Shown here in pieces: positions 1 through 7,972 of a stretch of DNA of 13,788 nt. Numbering within the stretch: position 1 is the first letter of the stretch; each line of letters begins with the position of its first letter. Below the pieces are notes generated by a model that saw only the letters and a list, made by a program, of their open reading frames with translations, was not told the DNA's origin and searched no databases. This DNA comes from UMGS621 sp964468815 (GTDB lineage Bacteria > Bacillota > Clostridia > Christensenellales > Borkfalkiaceae): NCBI GenBank assembly GCA_964468815.1, contig CAYXWN010000042.1:1-13788 (forward strand), read 5' to 3'. The position numbers and the translations under genes are program-made.

Positions 1-145
1 CTATACCCCGTTTCAAAATCAACATATATTATTTTATAAAAATCTTTTGTGTTTGTCAATTGATTTTAACTTGAATTATGGTTATTTTTATATTTTTTTT
101 AAGAGATTCTCATTAATAAAATTATATTGTGTTTTTTCAAAAAGA

Positions 146-174
146 TTGTGCTTTTATCGTTGTTGTGTTATAAT
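146..174 (+). promoter_or_regulatory. Candidate promoter of the kinase-transporter-proA operon
   Basis: A perfect TATAAT hexamer at 169-174 is preceded by TG at 166-167, giving an extended -10 element. A weak -35 (TTGTGC, 146-151) lies 17 bp upstream. Transcription would start near 181, leaving a leader of about 115 nt before the kinase start at 297. The DNA to the left (1-145) is very AT-rich and shows me no gene, terminator or other element. Confidence 0.6.
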
Positions 175-183
175 AAATAAAAT

Positions 184-234
184 AAGCATACAAAAACGGT
201 TTGCGACGGGTGTGACTTGTCTTTTGTCATGCTT
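184..234 (+). promoter_or_regulatory. Leader stem-loop upstream of the ROK kinase
   Basis: Bases 184-195 pair with 222-234 to form a 12-bp stem interrupted only by a single bulged C at 228. Inside it, GACGGG and CTTGTC can form a smaller hairpin with a TGTGA loop. The structure begins almost exactly at the predicted transcription start, so it would be a 5'-terminal mRNA structure. A role in mRNA stability or attenuation is inference; I recognise no known riboswitch class. Confidence 0.45.
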
Positions 235-296
235 GAAGAATTTGGGTTGAGCGTTTTTACTGGTATTTATAAATAAAGAGAAAAGGACGGTAAAGT

Positions 297-1241
297 ATGA
301 AACAATATTACGTCGGGATTGACGTCGGAGGAACGTTTATTAAGGGCGGTTTGATCGATCGTGCAGGAAAGATTTATGCACAACGTAAAATTCCTACGGA
401 AGCAAAAGCAGGGGCGGAAATTATTCTTGATCAGATTGCAAAAATGATTGACGGAATGTTGTCGGATGCAAAGATTGAGAAAAAAGAGGTCGGAGGGATC
501 GGCATGGGAATTCCCGGTTTAATTGATTCTCATTTAGGAACAGTGGCTTTTTCCAGTAATATTGAATGGAAGAAAGCGCCGATTCGAGATATTCTTTCCG
601 AAAAAACGGGACTGCCTGTCAAAATTACAAATGATGCGAATGCCGCCGCTCTTGGCGAGGCGTATTTTGGTGCGGGAAAGCAGTATTGTGACAGTATCTT
701 TGTTACTTTGGGAACGGGGATCGGGGGAGGAATCGTTGTAAATCGAAAGTTATTGGAAGGCAATCGATCTGCCGGGGCGGAGATCGGGCATATGGTCATT
801 GTAAAGGACGGAGAAATGTGTTCTTGCGGAATGAAGGGGTGTTTCGAGGCGTATGCTGCCACAAAGGCATTAGTGCGTGATACTAAGCGTGCAATGGAGA
901 AACATCCGGAATCGGCAATGTGGGAAGTCGGTGGCCTTGATAGCGTGGACGGAAGAACGCCGTTTTTCTATGCGAGCAAAGATCCTGTCGCTGCCGCGGT
1001 ATTAAACCGATATTTTGATTATCTTTCAATCGGATTATTGAATCTTGCAAATATTTTCAGACCGGAAGTAATCATTCTTGGAGGTGGTGTTAGTGCACAG
1101 GGAGATGCTTTGTTGAAGCCCGTTCAAGAGCGGTTGGATCGTGATATTTTTGGCGGAATCAACGGTCCGCTTGTTCCGCTTTTTGTTTCCGAGTTGGGAA
1201 ATAATGCAGGCTTTTTGGGCGCTGCGGCATTAACCTTTTAA
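297..1241 (+). CDS. ROK-family sugar kinase (glucokinase-like)
   Basis: This is a 314-residue cytoplasmic kinase of the ROK family, expected to phosphorylate glucose or a related sugar or amino sugar with ATP. The N-terminal phosphate-binding motif DVGGTFIK lies at residues 9-16, and the catalytic Asp113 sits in NDANAAALGE. A glycine-rich ATP motif (TLGTGIGGG) is at 138-145. The ROK zinc site is complete: His165 in EIGH plus Cys175, Cys177 and Cys182 in CSCGMKGC, followed by Glu184. There is no N-terminal helix-turn-helix, so it is a kinase and not a ROK repressor, and the length is normal for the family. An AAGGA ribosome site precedes the ATG. The sugar transporter gene follows 21 nt downstream, which supports a transport-then-phosphorylate role. 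The exact substrate cannot be read from the sequence, so I give no symbol. Confidence 0.9.
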   Translation: MKQYYVGIDVGGTFIKGGLIDRAGKIYAQRKIPTEAKAGAEIILDQIAKMIDGMLSDAKIEKKEVGGIGMGIPGLIDSHLGTVAFSSNIEWKKAPIRDILSEKTGLPVKITNDANAAALGEAYFGAGKQYCDSIFVTLGTGIGGGIVVNRKLLEGNRSAGAEIGHMVIVKDGEMCSCGMKGCFEAYAATKALVRDTKRAMEKHPESAMWEVGGLDSVDGRTPFFYASKDPVAAAVLNRYFDYLSIGLLNLANIFRPEVIILGGGVSAQGDALLKPVQERLDRDIFGGINGPLVPLFVSELGNNAGFLGAAALTF

Positions 1242-1262
1242 TAATCGTAACGAGGGGAACAG

Positions 1263-2927
1263 ATGAAGTTAAATTATAAAAAGGTTATTTTCGTCGGTTT
1301 TGCGTTTTTTTTGATCTTGGCGTTTTGGCAGGCATATGATGCAATAGTACCTCTGATGCTTGTTAATAAATTCGGATTAAACCAGACGGCGTCCGGCGTG
1401 ATAATGGCGTTAGATAACGTATTGGCGGTTTTTATGTTGCCGTTATTCGGCGCATTGTCGGATAAATCGAAATCAAAATATGGCAGACGTACGCCTTTTA
1501 TTGTTTTGGGTACGATTGTTGCAATTTGTGCGTTTATGGGATTGTCTTTTATGGATAATTTGCAATTGGTTCACCTCGACGCAGAATTGAACGGGAGTTC
1601 TTATCAAGAGATTCTTTGGGAACGAAACGACGTGATTTCAAACGGAGAATATAATGCGTTTACCAATCAAGGTGTCGTGAAAGAATATCATGTAAGAGAT
1701 TATTCTGCTCAGATCAATTTTAATCGGTCTTTTTCCGATTTGACGGAAGAAGAGCGGAGTGTTGCGAAAAGTTGGTATCTTTCCGTTACTTACGATACGA
1801 ATTATTTTTATAATAAGACGGATTCTCAATATGCGCTTTCGGAAACAGACGGGTTTTCTGCCGTGAATGCTTATTCGAATTTGATTACGCCTGCACGTAA
1901 TCAGTTTGCGTGGGATCAAACGAAAGCGAATCCGACTCCGTTGGTGTTCGTTATTCTGTTATTGTTAGTAACTTTAATTGCAATGGCGACGTTCCGCTCT
2001 CCGGCTGTCGCGTTGATGCCTGACGTGACGATAAAACCACTCCGCTCGCAGGCAAATGCCGTAATCAATCTTTTGGGGACGGCAGGCGGTATTTTGATAT
2101 TGATCTTGGGAATGGTGTTCGGGACAAGTAAGGCTACAAATCAAATGATGTCGTTTACTTGGTATATTGTGGCAGTTTGTGCGATTATGACGGTCGGATT
2201 GGTGATTTTTATCGCAAAGGTTCGTGAGCCGAAATGGGCAAAAGAAATGGAAGAGGATACGGCGCGATATTGTCCGGAAGAATCGGAAACGGAAGAAGAA
2301 AAAAGCGGAAAGCTTGATAAAAGCAAACTTTGCTCTTTGATTTTGATTTTGGCTTCGGTAGCGCTTTGGTACATCGGATATAATGCGGTTACGTCGAAAT
2401 ATTCTTTATACGCAAGTAACGTTTTGCAAAAAGATTATAATTTGACGCTTTTGATTGCACAAGGTGCTGCGATCCTTGCTTATGTTCCCGTCGGTTTTTT
2501 AGCCGGTAAAATCGGAAGAAAGAAATCAATTTTAATCGGCGTAGCCATGCTGACTGCGGCGTTTTGCGGGGCTATTTTCGTCAATGCGAATACGCCCGAT
2601 CTTTTGATCAATTTGTTGTTTGCGTTGGCTGGAATTGCTTGGGCGACAATCAACGTCAATTCGTTTCCGATGGTGGTAGAACTCGCGCGCGGCGGAAACG
2701 TCGGGAAATATACCGGATATTATTATACCGCAAGTATGGCGGCACAGATTTTGACGCCGGTTTTGTCGGGTGTTTTGATGGATTTGGCAGGGAATATGAG
2801 TCCGCTGTTTCCTTACGCGACGATTTTTGTCGCGATTGCATTTGTAACGATGCTTTTCGTTCGGCACGGAGATAGTAAACCTATTAAAAAAGAGTCTGCA
2901 ATCGAGGCATTCGACGTGGAGGAGTGA
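1263..2927 (+). CDS. MFS sugar transporter (GPH/SLC45-like) with a large extracytoplasmic insertion
   Basis: This is a 554-residue membrane protein with hydrophobic segments near residues 8-28, 45-65, 78-97, 226-248, 265-286, 299-318, 357-375, 395-415, 423-441, 447-467, 487-507 and 516-534, which gives the usual twelve MFS helices. The loop motif GALSDKSKSKYGRRTP (63-78) between helices 2 and 3, and GKIGRKKS (415-422) in the matching place of the second half, are typical of the family. The N-terminal sequence resembles sucrose and glycoside transporters. Between helices 3 and 4, residues of about 99-226 form a polar, Tyr- and Asn-rich stretch that should face outward; ordinary members have only a short loop there. 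A charged central loop (320-356) is cytoplasmic. GAGGGG before the ATG is a good ribosome site. Its place after a sugar kinase suggests sugar or glycoside uptake; the substrate is unknown. Confidence 0.8.
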   Translation: MKLNYKKVIFVGFAFFLILAFWQAYDAIVPLMLVNKFGLNQTASGVIMALDNVLAVFMLPLFGALSDKSKSKYGRRTPFIVLGTIVAICAFMGLSFMDNLQLVHLDAELNGSSYQEILWERNDVISNGEYNAFTNQGVVKEYHVRDYSAQINFNRSFSDLTEEERSVAKSWYLSVTYDTNYFYNKTDSQYALSETDGFSAVNAYSNLITPARNQFAWDQTKANPTPLVFVILLLLVTLIAMATFRSPAVALMPDVTIKPLRSQANAVINLLGTAGGILILILGMVFGTSKATNQMMSFTWYIVAVCAIMTVGLVIFIAKVREPKWAKEMEEDTARYCPEESETEEEKSGKLDKSKLCSLILILASVALWYIGYNAVTSKYSLYASNVLQKDYNLTLLIAQGAAILAYVPVGFLAGKIGRKKSILIGVAMLTAAFCGAIFVNANTPDLLINLLFALAGIAWATINVNSFPMVVELARGGNVGKYTGYYYTASMAAQILTPVLSGVLMDLAGNMSPLFPYATIFVAIAFVTMLFVRHGDSKPIKKESAIEAFDVEE

Positions 2928-2929
2928 AT

Positions 2930-4174
2930 ATGGATTGTTTGAATATGATTGGCGCACGTGCGAAAAATGCGGCGCAAGAATTACTGAAATTATCGGCAGA
3001 GACTCGGAATCGAGCCTTGAATTCAGTGGCGGAACGGCTAATCGCCGCTACCGACTTGATTTTAGAAGAAAATAAGAAAGACGTTAACGAGGCTGTTTCT
3101 CGTGGGGTAAAGGGATCTCTTATTGATCGGTTGAAGTTAAATGACGAAAGAATTTTGGCGATGGCAGACGGGGTTCGACAGGTTGCTGCCTTACGTTCTC
3201 CGTTGGGAGAATGTGTTTATTCTTATCAAAAGGATAACGGGTTGAAAATCGAGGAAAGAAGAGTTCCGTTCGGCGTAATCGGTATTATATACGAATCGCG
3301 TCCTAACGTTACAGCCGATGCGTTTGCTCTTTGTTTTCAAACGGCGAATGCCGTTATTTTGCGAGGTGGTAGCGATGCTCTTCATTCAAATCGCGCGATT
3401 GTTTCCGCAATTCGGGAAGGACTTGTTGCTTGCGGCGTTACGGAAGATGCCGTTTGTCTGCTTGAAGATCCTTCGCACGCGGTCGCAGAGTCATTTATGA
3501 AACTAAATCGCTACGTCGATCTTTTAATTCCGCGTGGCGGTGCGGGGTTGATTCGGTCGGTCATGGAGCATGCAACGATTCCGGTTATCGAAACGGGAAC
3601 GGGGAATTGCCACGTATACGTTGACGCGGACGCTGATTTGGATAAAGCGGCGGTTATTTTATTAAATGCAAAAACACAGCGTTACGGCGTATGCAATGCT
3701 TGCGAGTCTTTGGTAGTCCACGAATCGATCGCAACGCGCGCACTTCCTTTATTAAAGAAAAGATTAGATGAAAAGCAAGTGGAATGGCGGGGGGATTCTC
3801 GTGCTTGCGATATTTTATCTGAAATTAAAACGGCTTCGGAAGAAGATTTTTTTACAGAGTATTTAGATGCGATTTTATCGATTAAGGTTGTAAAATCATT
3901 GGACGAGGCGATTGCTCATATTAACCGTTATCATACCGGACATTCTGATGCGATTGTGACGGAAAATAGTGAAAATGCGGAGAAATTTATGCGAGAGGTC
4001 GATTCCGCCGTTGTCTACGTTAATGCTTCCACTCGCTTTACGGACGGAAACGAGTTTGGTCTTGGCGCAGAAATCGGTATTAGCACGCAGAAATTGCATG
4101 CGCGCGGACCGATGGGATTAACTGCGTTGACGACCACGAAATTTTTCTGTTACGGAAACGGTCAAATTCGTTAA
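2930..4174 (+). CDS. proA: Gamma-glutamyl phosphate reductase (proline biosynthesis)
   Basis: ProA reduces gamma-glutamyl phosphate with NADPH to glutamate-5-semialdehyde, the second step of proline synthesis. With the start used here it has 414 residues, normal for the family. Diagnostic features are YESRPNVTADA (121-131), LRGGSDA (144-150), PRGGAGLI (201-208), ETGTGNCHVY (221-230) and the active-site region NAKTQRYGVCNACES, with the catalytic Cys255. The longest frame begins with GTG at 2924 and overlaps the transporter stop, but GGAGG (2918-2922) is only 1 nt from it. The ATG at 2930 is 7 nt from the same site and gives the better start, 2 nt after the transporter stop, so translational coupling is likely. 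No proB is present, and the partner glutamate kinase must be elsewhere. Confidence 0.93.
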   Translation: MDCLNMIGARAKNAAQELLKLSAETRNRALNSVAERLIAATDLILEENKKDVNEAVSRGVKGSLIDRLKLNDERILAMADGVRQVAALRSPLGECVYSYQKDNGLKIEERRVPFGVIGIIYESRPNVTADAFALCFQTANAVILRGGSDALHSNRAIVSAIREGLVACGVTEDAVCLLEDPSHAVAESFMKLNRYVDLLIPRGGAGLIRSVMEHATIPVIETGTGNCHVYVDADADLDKAAVILLNAKTQRYGVCNACESLVVHESIATRALPLLKKRLDEKQVEWRGDSRACDILSEIKTASEEDFFTEYLDAILSIKVVKSLDEAIAHINRYHTGHSDAIVTENSENAEKFMREVDSAVVYVNASTRFTDGNEFGLGAEIGISTQKLHARGPMGLTALTTTKFFCYGNGQIR

Positions 4175-4276
4175 TTTTAAGATGAAAGTACGAATTTATA
4201 TTAAGTTTTTTCTGCTTTACTTGTATTTTTTTCGATAAACAAGATGTGACTGAAAGAATGGAAAAACGAGATCAAA

Positions 4277-4327
4277 TAAAAGAATCGATACGAGTGTTTT
4301 GATTGACTTGTTTCGGTTCTTTTTTTG
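4277..4327 (+). terminator. Rho-independent terminator after proA
   Basis: Bases 4280-4288 pair with 4313-4321 over 9 bp (one G-U), then a T-T mismatch, then ACGAG (4290-4294) with CTTGT (4307-4311). The 12-nt loop is closed by these arms, and the right arm runs into a T tract at 4320-4326. It would end the kinase-transporter-proA transcript. The stretch from proA to here (4175-4276) holds nothing else I can support. Confidence 0.75.
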
Positions 4328-4373
4328 TTTTTTATTTTCTATTGACTTTTTTTGTTTTTATGATTTAATTTGC

Positions 4374-4402
4374 TTGACAAAAACAAATAATAATAGTAAA
4401 AT
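4374..4402 (+). promoter_or_regulatory. Sigma-A promoter of the hrcA-grpE-dnaK operon
   Basis: A perfect -35 box TTGACA (4374-4379) and a -10 box TAAAAT (4397-4402) are separated by 17 bp. The predicted start site is near 4409, just upstream of the CIRCE operator. This is the standard layout of HrcA-controlled class I heat-shock operons. Confidence 0.9.
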
Positions 4403-4413
4403 AAATTCGAAAA

Positions 4414-4440
4414 TTGGCACTTAGATAAAAAGAGTGCTAA
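4414..4440 (+). promoter_or_regulatory. CIRCE operator (HrcA binding site)
   Basis: The left arm TTGGCACTT (4414-4422) and right arm GAGTGCTAA (4432-4440) are separated by exactly 9 bp. The right arm is identical to the CIRCE consensus and the left arm differs at two positions (consensus TTAGCACTC). It lies at the predicted start of the transcript, so HrcA bound here should block transcription of its own operon; at heat shock HrcA loses activity and the operon is derepressed. In the mRNA the same arms can form a stem-loop. Confidence 0.95.
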
Positions 4441-4454
4441 CAAAATGAGCTGAT

Positions 4455-4463
4455 TAGTGCTAA
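4455..4463 (+). repeat. Extra CIRCE-like half-site overlapping the hrcA ribosome site
   Basis: AGTGCTAA at 4456-4463 exactly repeats the core of the CIRCE right arm (4433-4440), 23 bp downstream and in the same orientation, roughly two helical turns. Its last AA is the start of the hrcA Shine-Dalgarno sequence (4462-4470). No convincing left arm lies at the proper distance, so this is a half-site, not a second CIRCE. Confidence 0.6.
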
Positions 4464-4470
4464 GGCGGTG
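4462..4470 (+). promoter_or_regulatory. Ribosome binding site that decides the hrcA start
   Basis: AAGGCGGTG differs at one position from the full anti-Shine-Dalgarno complement AAGGAGGTG. It is ideally placed for the TTG codon at 4477 (about 8 nt from the GG core). It directly overlaps the GTG at 4468 that begins the longest frame, which therefore is an unlikely start. Confidence 0.6.
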
Positions 4471-4476
4471 GAGAAT

Positions 4477-5496
4477 TTGAAACTATCCAATCGAAAGAAA
4501 AAAATTTTGCAGCTTGTCGTAGATGATTATATCAGCACGGCACAGCCTGTATCCAGCAAAAGCATTACGGAAAAGTATATGCCGGATATTAGTTCCGCAA
4601 CGGTAAGAAGCGAACTTTCCGCGTTAGAAGAAATGGGGTATTTAACGCAGCCCCATGCGTCGAGCGGACGTGTTCCTTCGGCAGATGCTTATAAATTATA
4701 CGTTTCCGAATTGATGGATAAGGCGAAGTTGACGCAAAAAGAACTACACATGATTAAGGAAACGTTTCATCGTCAGTCGGATAATTTGGAAGAGGTTGTC
4801 AAGAATACCGTTAAGGTAATCAGCGATTTAACCGATTATACCTCGGTTGCCTTGCGCTCGCACAGCGAGAAAGATACGATTGTGAACATCAATATTTTTC
4901 GTTATAAGAAAGATACGGCACTTTTGTTGATTGTTACGGAAAAAACTTTGATCCGCGATCGGTTTATTACGATTCCGGAAGATATGACGGAAGCCCAAAT
5001 CGAAAATGCGAATCAATTGTTGAATCGTAAATTCGTCGGAAAGCAATTTGAAGAGGTTTCCGGAGTATCGAGGGAATTGGGCGGCGAATTTGCTTTATAT
5101 CGGGAATTGTTTGACAGTGTCGTCAATGCAATTGAAGAATATATCACCGACGAGTCGGACGACGTATTTTTAGAAGGGCAGGATAAGATACTGAACAATC
5201 CCGAGTATGAAGATATCGAAAAGGTGCGTAATTTTTTGTCCGTAGTAGCAAATAAAGACAAGCTTGCCGGAATGCTTTCTTGCGACGAAAACGTTGAGAT
5301 TAGCATAAAAATCGGCAAGGAAGCCGGAGAAGATATCCCGGACGACTGTTCGGTGGTAACGGCAACGTATTCTGCCGACGGCGTGAAAATGGGAACGTAC
5401 GGCGTAATCGGTCCGCGCAGAATGGATTATCAGCGCGTGATCTCCGTATTGGAGTGTGTCGGAGATATTCTCCAAGCGATAATCAATCAGAAATAA
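4477..5496 (+). CDS. hrcA: Heat-inducible transcription repressor HrcA
   Basis: HrcA is the dimeric repressor that binds CIRCE and shuts off the dnaK (and often groESL) operon; its activity depends on GroEL in well-studied species. The start used here is TTG, giving a 339-residue protein beginning MKLSNRKKKILQ, like other HrcA N-termini. A GTG at 4468 would add three residues but lacks a spaced ribosome site. The winged helix-turn-helix covers roughly residues 5-75 and includes the family signature SSATVRSELSALEEMGYL and HASSGRVPS. The GAF-like and dimerisation region follows, with the C-terminal TYSADGVKMGTYGVIGPRRMDY motif split across the last 50 residues. It is the first gene of the operon, behind the CIRCE, so it is autoregulated. 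grpE follows after 10 nt. Confidence 0.95.
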   Translation: MKLSNRKKKILQLVVDDYISTAQPVSSKSITEKYMPDISSATVRSELSALEEMGYLTQPHASSGRVPSADAYKLYVSELMDKAKLTQKELHMIKETFHRQSDNLEEVVKNTVKVISDLTDYTSVALRSHSEKDTIVNINIFRYKKDTALLLIVTEKTLIRDRFITIPEDMTEAQIENANQLLNRKFVGKQFEEVSGVSRELGGEFALYRELFDSVVNAIEEYITDESDDVFLEGQDKILNNPEYEDIEKVRNFLSVVANKDKLAGMLSCDENVEISIKIGKEAGEDIPDDCSVVTATYSADGVKMGTYGVIGPRRMDYQRVISVLECVGDILQAIINQK

Positions 5497-5506
5497 GAAG
5501 GTAATC

Positions 5507-6067
5507 ATGGAAGAAATGAAGAAAAAGGAAAAAAAAGAGGATACGGAACAAGAAGTAATCAAGGAAGACGTGTCTGAGAACGTTGACGAAACGGTTTCTC
5601 CCGAGCAAGAAGAAATTTCTCGTTTGACGGCAGAGGTCGAAAAATGGAAAGCTTCTTCGGACGATTATAAGGATAAGTGGATAAGAAACGTTGCTGAGTT
5701 TGACAATTATAAAAAACGCACGGCGAAAAACGAATCGCGGGCGTATAAAGACGGTAAAGCCGATATGCTGAAAAAAATCTTTTTTATCGGAGACAGTCTT
5801 GATTGGGCGTTGACGATGGAGTTGGAGGAAAATACGGCGGAAGGGATTCGGCAATTAAAGAAAAAGTATTCCACTTTTTTAGAAGGGGAAGGCGTTACGG
5901 AAATTGATCCGATCGGAGAAGCGTTTGATCCGCATATCAGCGAAGCGGTTATGCAAGCACCGGCGGAAGAGGGTGTGGAAAGCGGAATCGTAAAACAAGT
6001 AATACAAAAAGGTTATCGTTCCGGCGATGAGATCATACGCGTTGCGCGCGTGATCGTCACCGGTTGA
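5507..6067 (+). CDS. grpE: GrpE, nucleotide exchange factor for DnaK
   Basis: GrpE releases ADP from DnaK and acts as a thermosensor in the Hsp70 cycle. This 186-residue protein has a highly charged, disordered N-terminus (1-35) and a long coiled coil (about 36-100, including EFDNYKKRTAKN). The C-terminal beta domain carries the family signature FDPHISEAVMQAPAEEGVES and VKQVIQKGYRSGDEIIRVARV. Length is normal. GAAGG before the ATG at 5507 is the ribosome site; a second ATG three codons in has no better site. It is co-transcribed with hrcA and dnaK under CIRCE control. Confidence 0.95.
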   Translation: MEEMKKKEKKEDTEQEVIKEDVSENVDETVSPEQEEISRLTAEVEKWKASSDDYKDKWIRNVAEFDNYKKRTAKNESRAYKDGKADMLKKIFFIGDSLDWALTMELEENTAEGIRQLKKKYSTFLEGEGVTEIDPIGEAFDPHISEAVMQAPAEEGVESGIVKQVIQKGYRSGDEIIRVARVIVTG

Positions 6068-6109
6068 TATAGAAAAAATGAAAAATACGGAAAAGGAGAT
6101 AGATTTATT

Positions 6110-7909
6110 ATGAGTAAGACAATCGGTATTGATCTTGGAACAACAAATTCATGTGTGGCGGTAATGGAAAACGGGGAAGCAGTCGTAATTCCTAATTCGG
6201 AGGGGGCAAGAACCACTCCTTCCGTCGTCGGTTTTCAAAAGGACGGAGAGAGATTGGTCGGTCAGGTTGCAAAGCGTCAATCGGTAGCGAATGCCGATCG
6301 TACCGTTTCTTCTATCAAAAGACATATGGGATCGGATTATAAAGTTGCCATTGATGACAAAAAGTATTCTCCGCAAGAAATTTCCGCGATGATTCTTTCG
6401 AAATTAAAGAAAGATGCGGAAGCTTATTTGGGAGAAAAGGTTACAGATGCCGTAATTACCTGTCCTGCATATTTTACGGACAGTCAAAGACAGGCAACAA
6501 AGGACGCCGGAAAAATCGCCGGGTTGAACGTTTTGAGAATTATCAATGAACCGACCGCTGCTGCACTTAGTTACGGCTTGGATAAAGAAGGAAAAAACCA
6601 AAAGGTTATCATTTACGATTTGGGCGGTGGAACGTTTGACGTTTCGATTATGGAAATCGGCGACGGCGTTTTTGAAGTGCTTGCGACGAACGGGAACAAC
6701 TTGCTTGGCGGTGACGATTTTGATATTCGCATCATGAATTATTTGGTTGAGGAGTTCAAGAACAAAGAGGGGATTGATCTTTCTAACGATAAACTTGCAA
6801 TGCAACGCTTAAAAGAGTCGGCTGAAAAGGCAAAAATCGAACTTTCGACGCTTTCCAAGACTAACGTTAACTTGCCGTTTATTTCGTATGATCCGACCGG
6901 TCCTAAGCACTTGGATATTGATATTACGAAGCAAAAGTTCGACGCTTTGACAAAAGATTTGGTAGAAGCGACGATCGAACCGTTAAAAAAGGCAATGGCG
7001 GACGCAAAGTTGACTTATAACGATATTGACAAAGTTATTTTGGTCGGCGGTTCTACGAGAATTCCTGCCGTTGTGGATGAAGTCAGAACGCTTACGGGAA
7101 AAGAGCCTTTCAAGGGAATCAACCCCGATGAGTGTGTTGCGATCGGCGCTGCGATTCAGGGCGGCGTTCTTTCTGGAGAGGTAAAGGACGTTCTGTTGTT
7201 GGACGTTATGCCTCTTTCGCTCGGAATCGAAACGCTTGGTGGCGTTACGACGAAGTTGATAGAGCGTAATACGACGATTCCTGTTAAAAAATCTCAGGTA
7301 TTCTCAACGGCTGCCGATAACCAGACGCAGGTTGATATCCATATTTTGCAGGGTGAGAGAGAATTTGCGAAAGATAACAAAACGCTCGGCAGATTTGAAT
7401 TAGTCGGAATCGCTCCCGCACCCAGAGGAATTCCGCAGATCGAAGTTACGTTTGATATTGATTCGAACGGTATCGTGAACGTATCTGCGAAAGATCTCGG
7501 AACGGGAAAATCACAGAATATCACAATTACGTCTTCAACCAATCTTTCGGAAGCCGATATTGATAAAGCTGTTAAGGAAGCGCAACAGTATGAAGAAGAA
7601 GACAAAAAGCGCAAAGAGGTCGTTGAAAACCACAATCGCTTGGACGGTATGATCTTTACTGTTGAAAAGAGTTTAAAGGATCTTGGTGATAAAGTGGAGG
7701 CCGATGACAGAGCAAAATTGGAAGAAGCTGTAAAAGAAGCCAAGGCAGAGTTGGATAGCAACGATAACGACAGAATGGTTGTTGCTCTTGAAAAACTGAC
7801 GAACGAATCGCAGGCGGTATTTGCAAAGATTTATCAAAACGTAAATCCGCAAGGTGGCGGCAATCCGACGGATAGCGATACCGAGTTCCATCAGGGCGGA
7901 CAGGAATAA
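6110..7909 (+). CDS. dnaK: Molecular chaperone DnaK (Hsp70)
   Basis: DnaK is the ATP-dependent Hsp70 that binds unfolded polypeptides together with DnaJ and GrpE in the cytoplasm. The 599-residue protein shows phosphate motif GIDLGTTNSCVAV (6-18), CPAYFTDSQRQAT (118-130), phosphate 2 motif YDLGGGTFDVS (169-179) and adenosine motif LVGGSTRIPA (311-320). The conserved interdomain linker region VLLLDVMPLSLG lies at 361-372, followed by the substrate-binding beta domain and a helical lid from about residue 480. The nucleotide-binding domain is of the compact Gram-positive type. The C-terminal tail ends in DTEFHQGGQE, without an EEVD-like end. AAGGAG lies about 11 nt before the ATG. A strong hairpin follows the gene (7939-7972). 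Confidence 0.98.
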   Translation: MSKTIGIDLGTTNSCVAVMENGEAVVIPNSEGARTTPSVVGFQKDGERLVGQVAKRQSVANADRTVSSIKRHMGSDYKVAIDDKKYSPQEISAMILSKLKKDAEAYLGEKVTDAVITCPAYFTDSQRQATKDAGKIAGLNVLRIINEPTAAALSYGLDKEGKNQKVIIYDLGGGTFDVSIMEIGDGVFEVLATNGNNLLGGDDFDIRIMNYLVEEFKNKEGIDLSNDKLAMQRLKESAEKAKIELSTLSKTNVNLPFISYDPTGPKHLDIDITKQKFDALTKDLVEATIEPLKKAMADAKLTYNDIDKVILVGGSTRIPAVVDEVRTLTGKEPFKGINPDECVAIGAAIQGGVLSGEVKDVLLLDVMPLSLGIETLGGVTTKLIERNTTIPVKKSQVFSTAADNQTQVDIHILQGEREFAKDNKTLGRFELVGIAPAPRGIPQIEVTFDIDSNGIVNVSAKDLGTGKSQNITITSSTNLSEADIDKAVKEAQQYEEEDKKRKEVVENHNRLDGMIFTVEKSLKDLGDKVEADDRAKLEEAVKEAKAELDSNDNDRMVVALEKLTNESQAVFAKIYQNVNPQGGGNPTDSDTEFHQGGQE

Positions 7910-7938
7910 TTGCAATTAACGGAATCAGAGACTTTACG

Positions 7939-7972
7939 CAATACTGAAAGGCGCTTGTGCCTTTCAGTATTG
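7939..7972 (+). terminator. Perfect 14-bp hairpin between dnaK and dnaJ, without a T tract
   Basis: Bases 7939-7952 and 7959-7972 are perfectly complementary over 14 bp with a 6-nt loop (GCTTGT). The next bases are TATAATAAAA, not a T run, so this is not a standard intrinsic terminator on either strand. More likely it protects the 3' end of an upstream transcript, marks a processing site or partly attenuates dnaJ. The type given is the closest available; the function is inferred. Confidence 0.6.

Noticed and set aside
47..250. A 67-codon frame upstream of the kinase
   Set aside because: It has no ribosome binding site, runs through the predicted promoter and leader hairpin, and its product has a composition expected from AT-rich noncoding DNA.
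4181..4237. An 18-codon frame after proA
   Set aside because: It lacks a ribosome site and consists mainly of codons from T-rich DNA, with no sign of selection.
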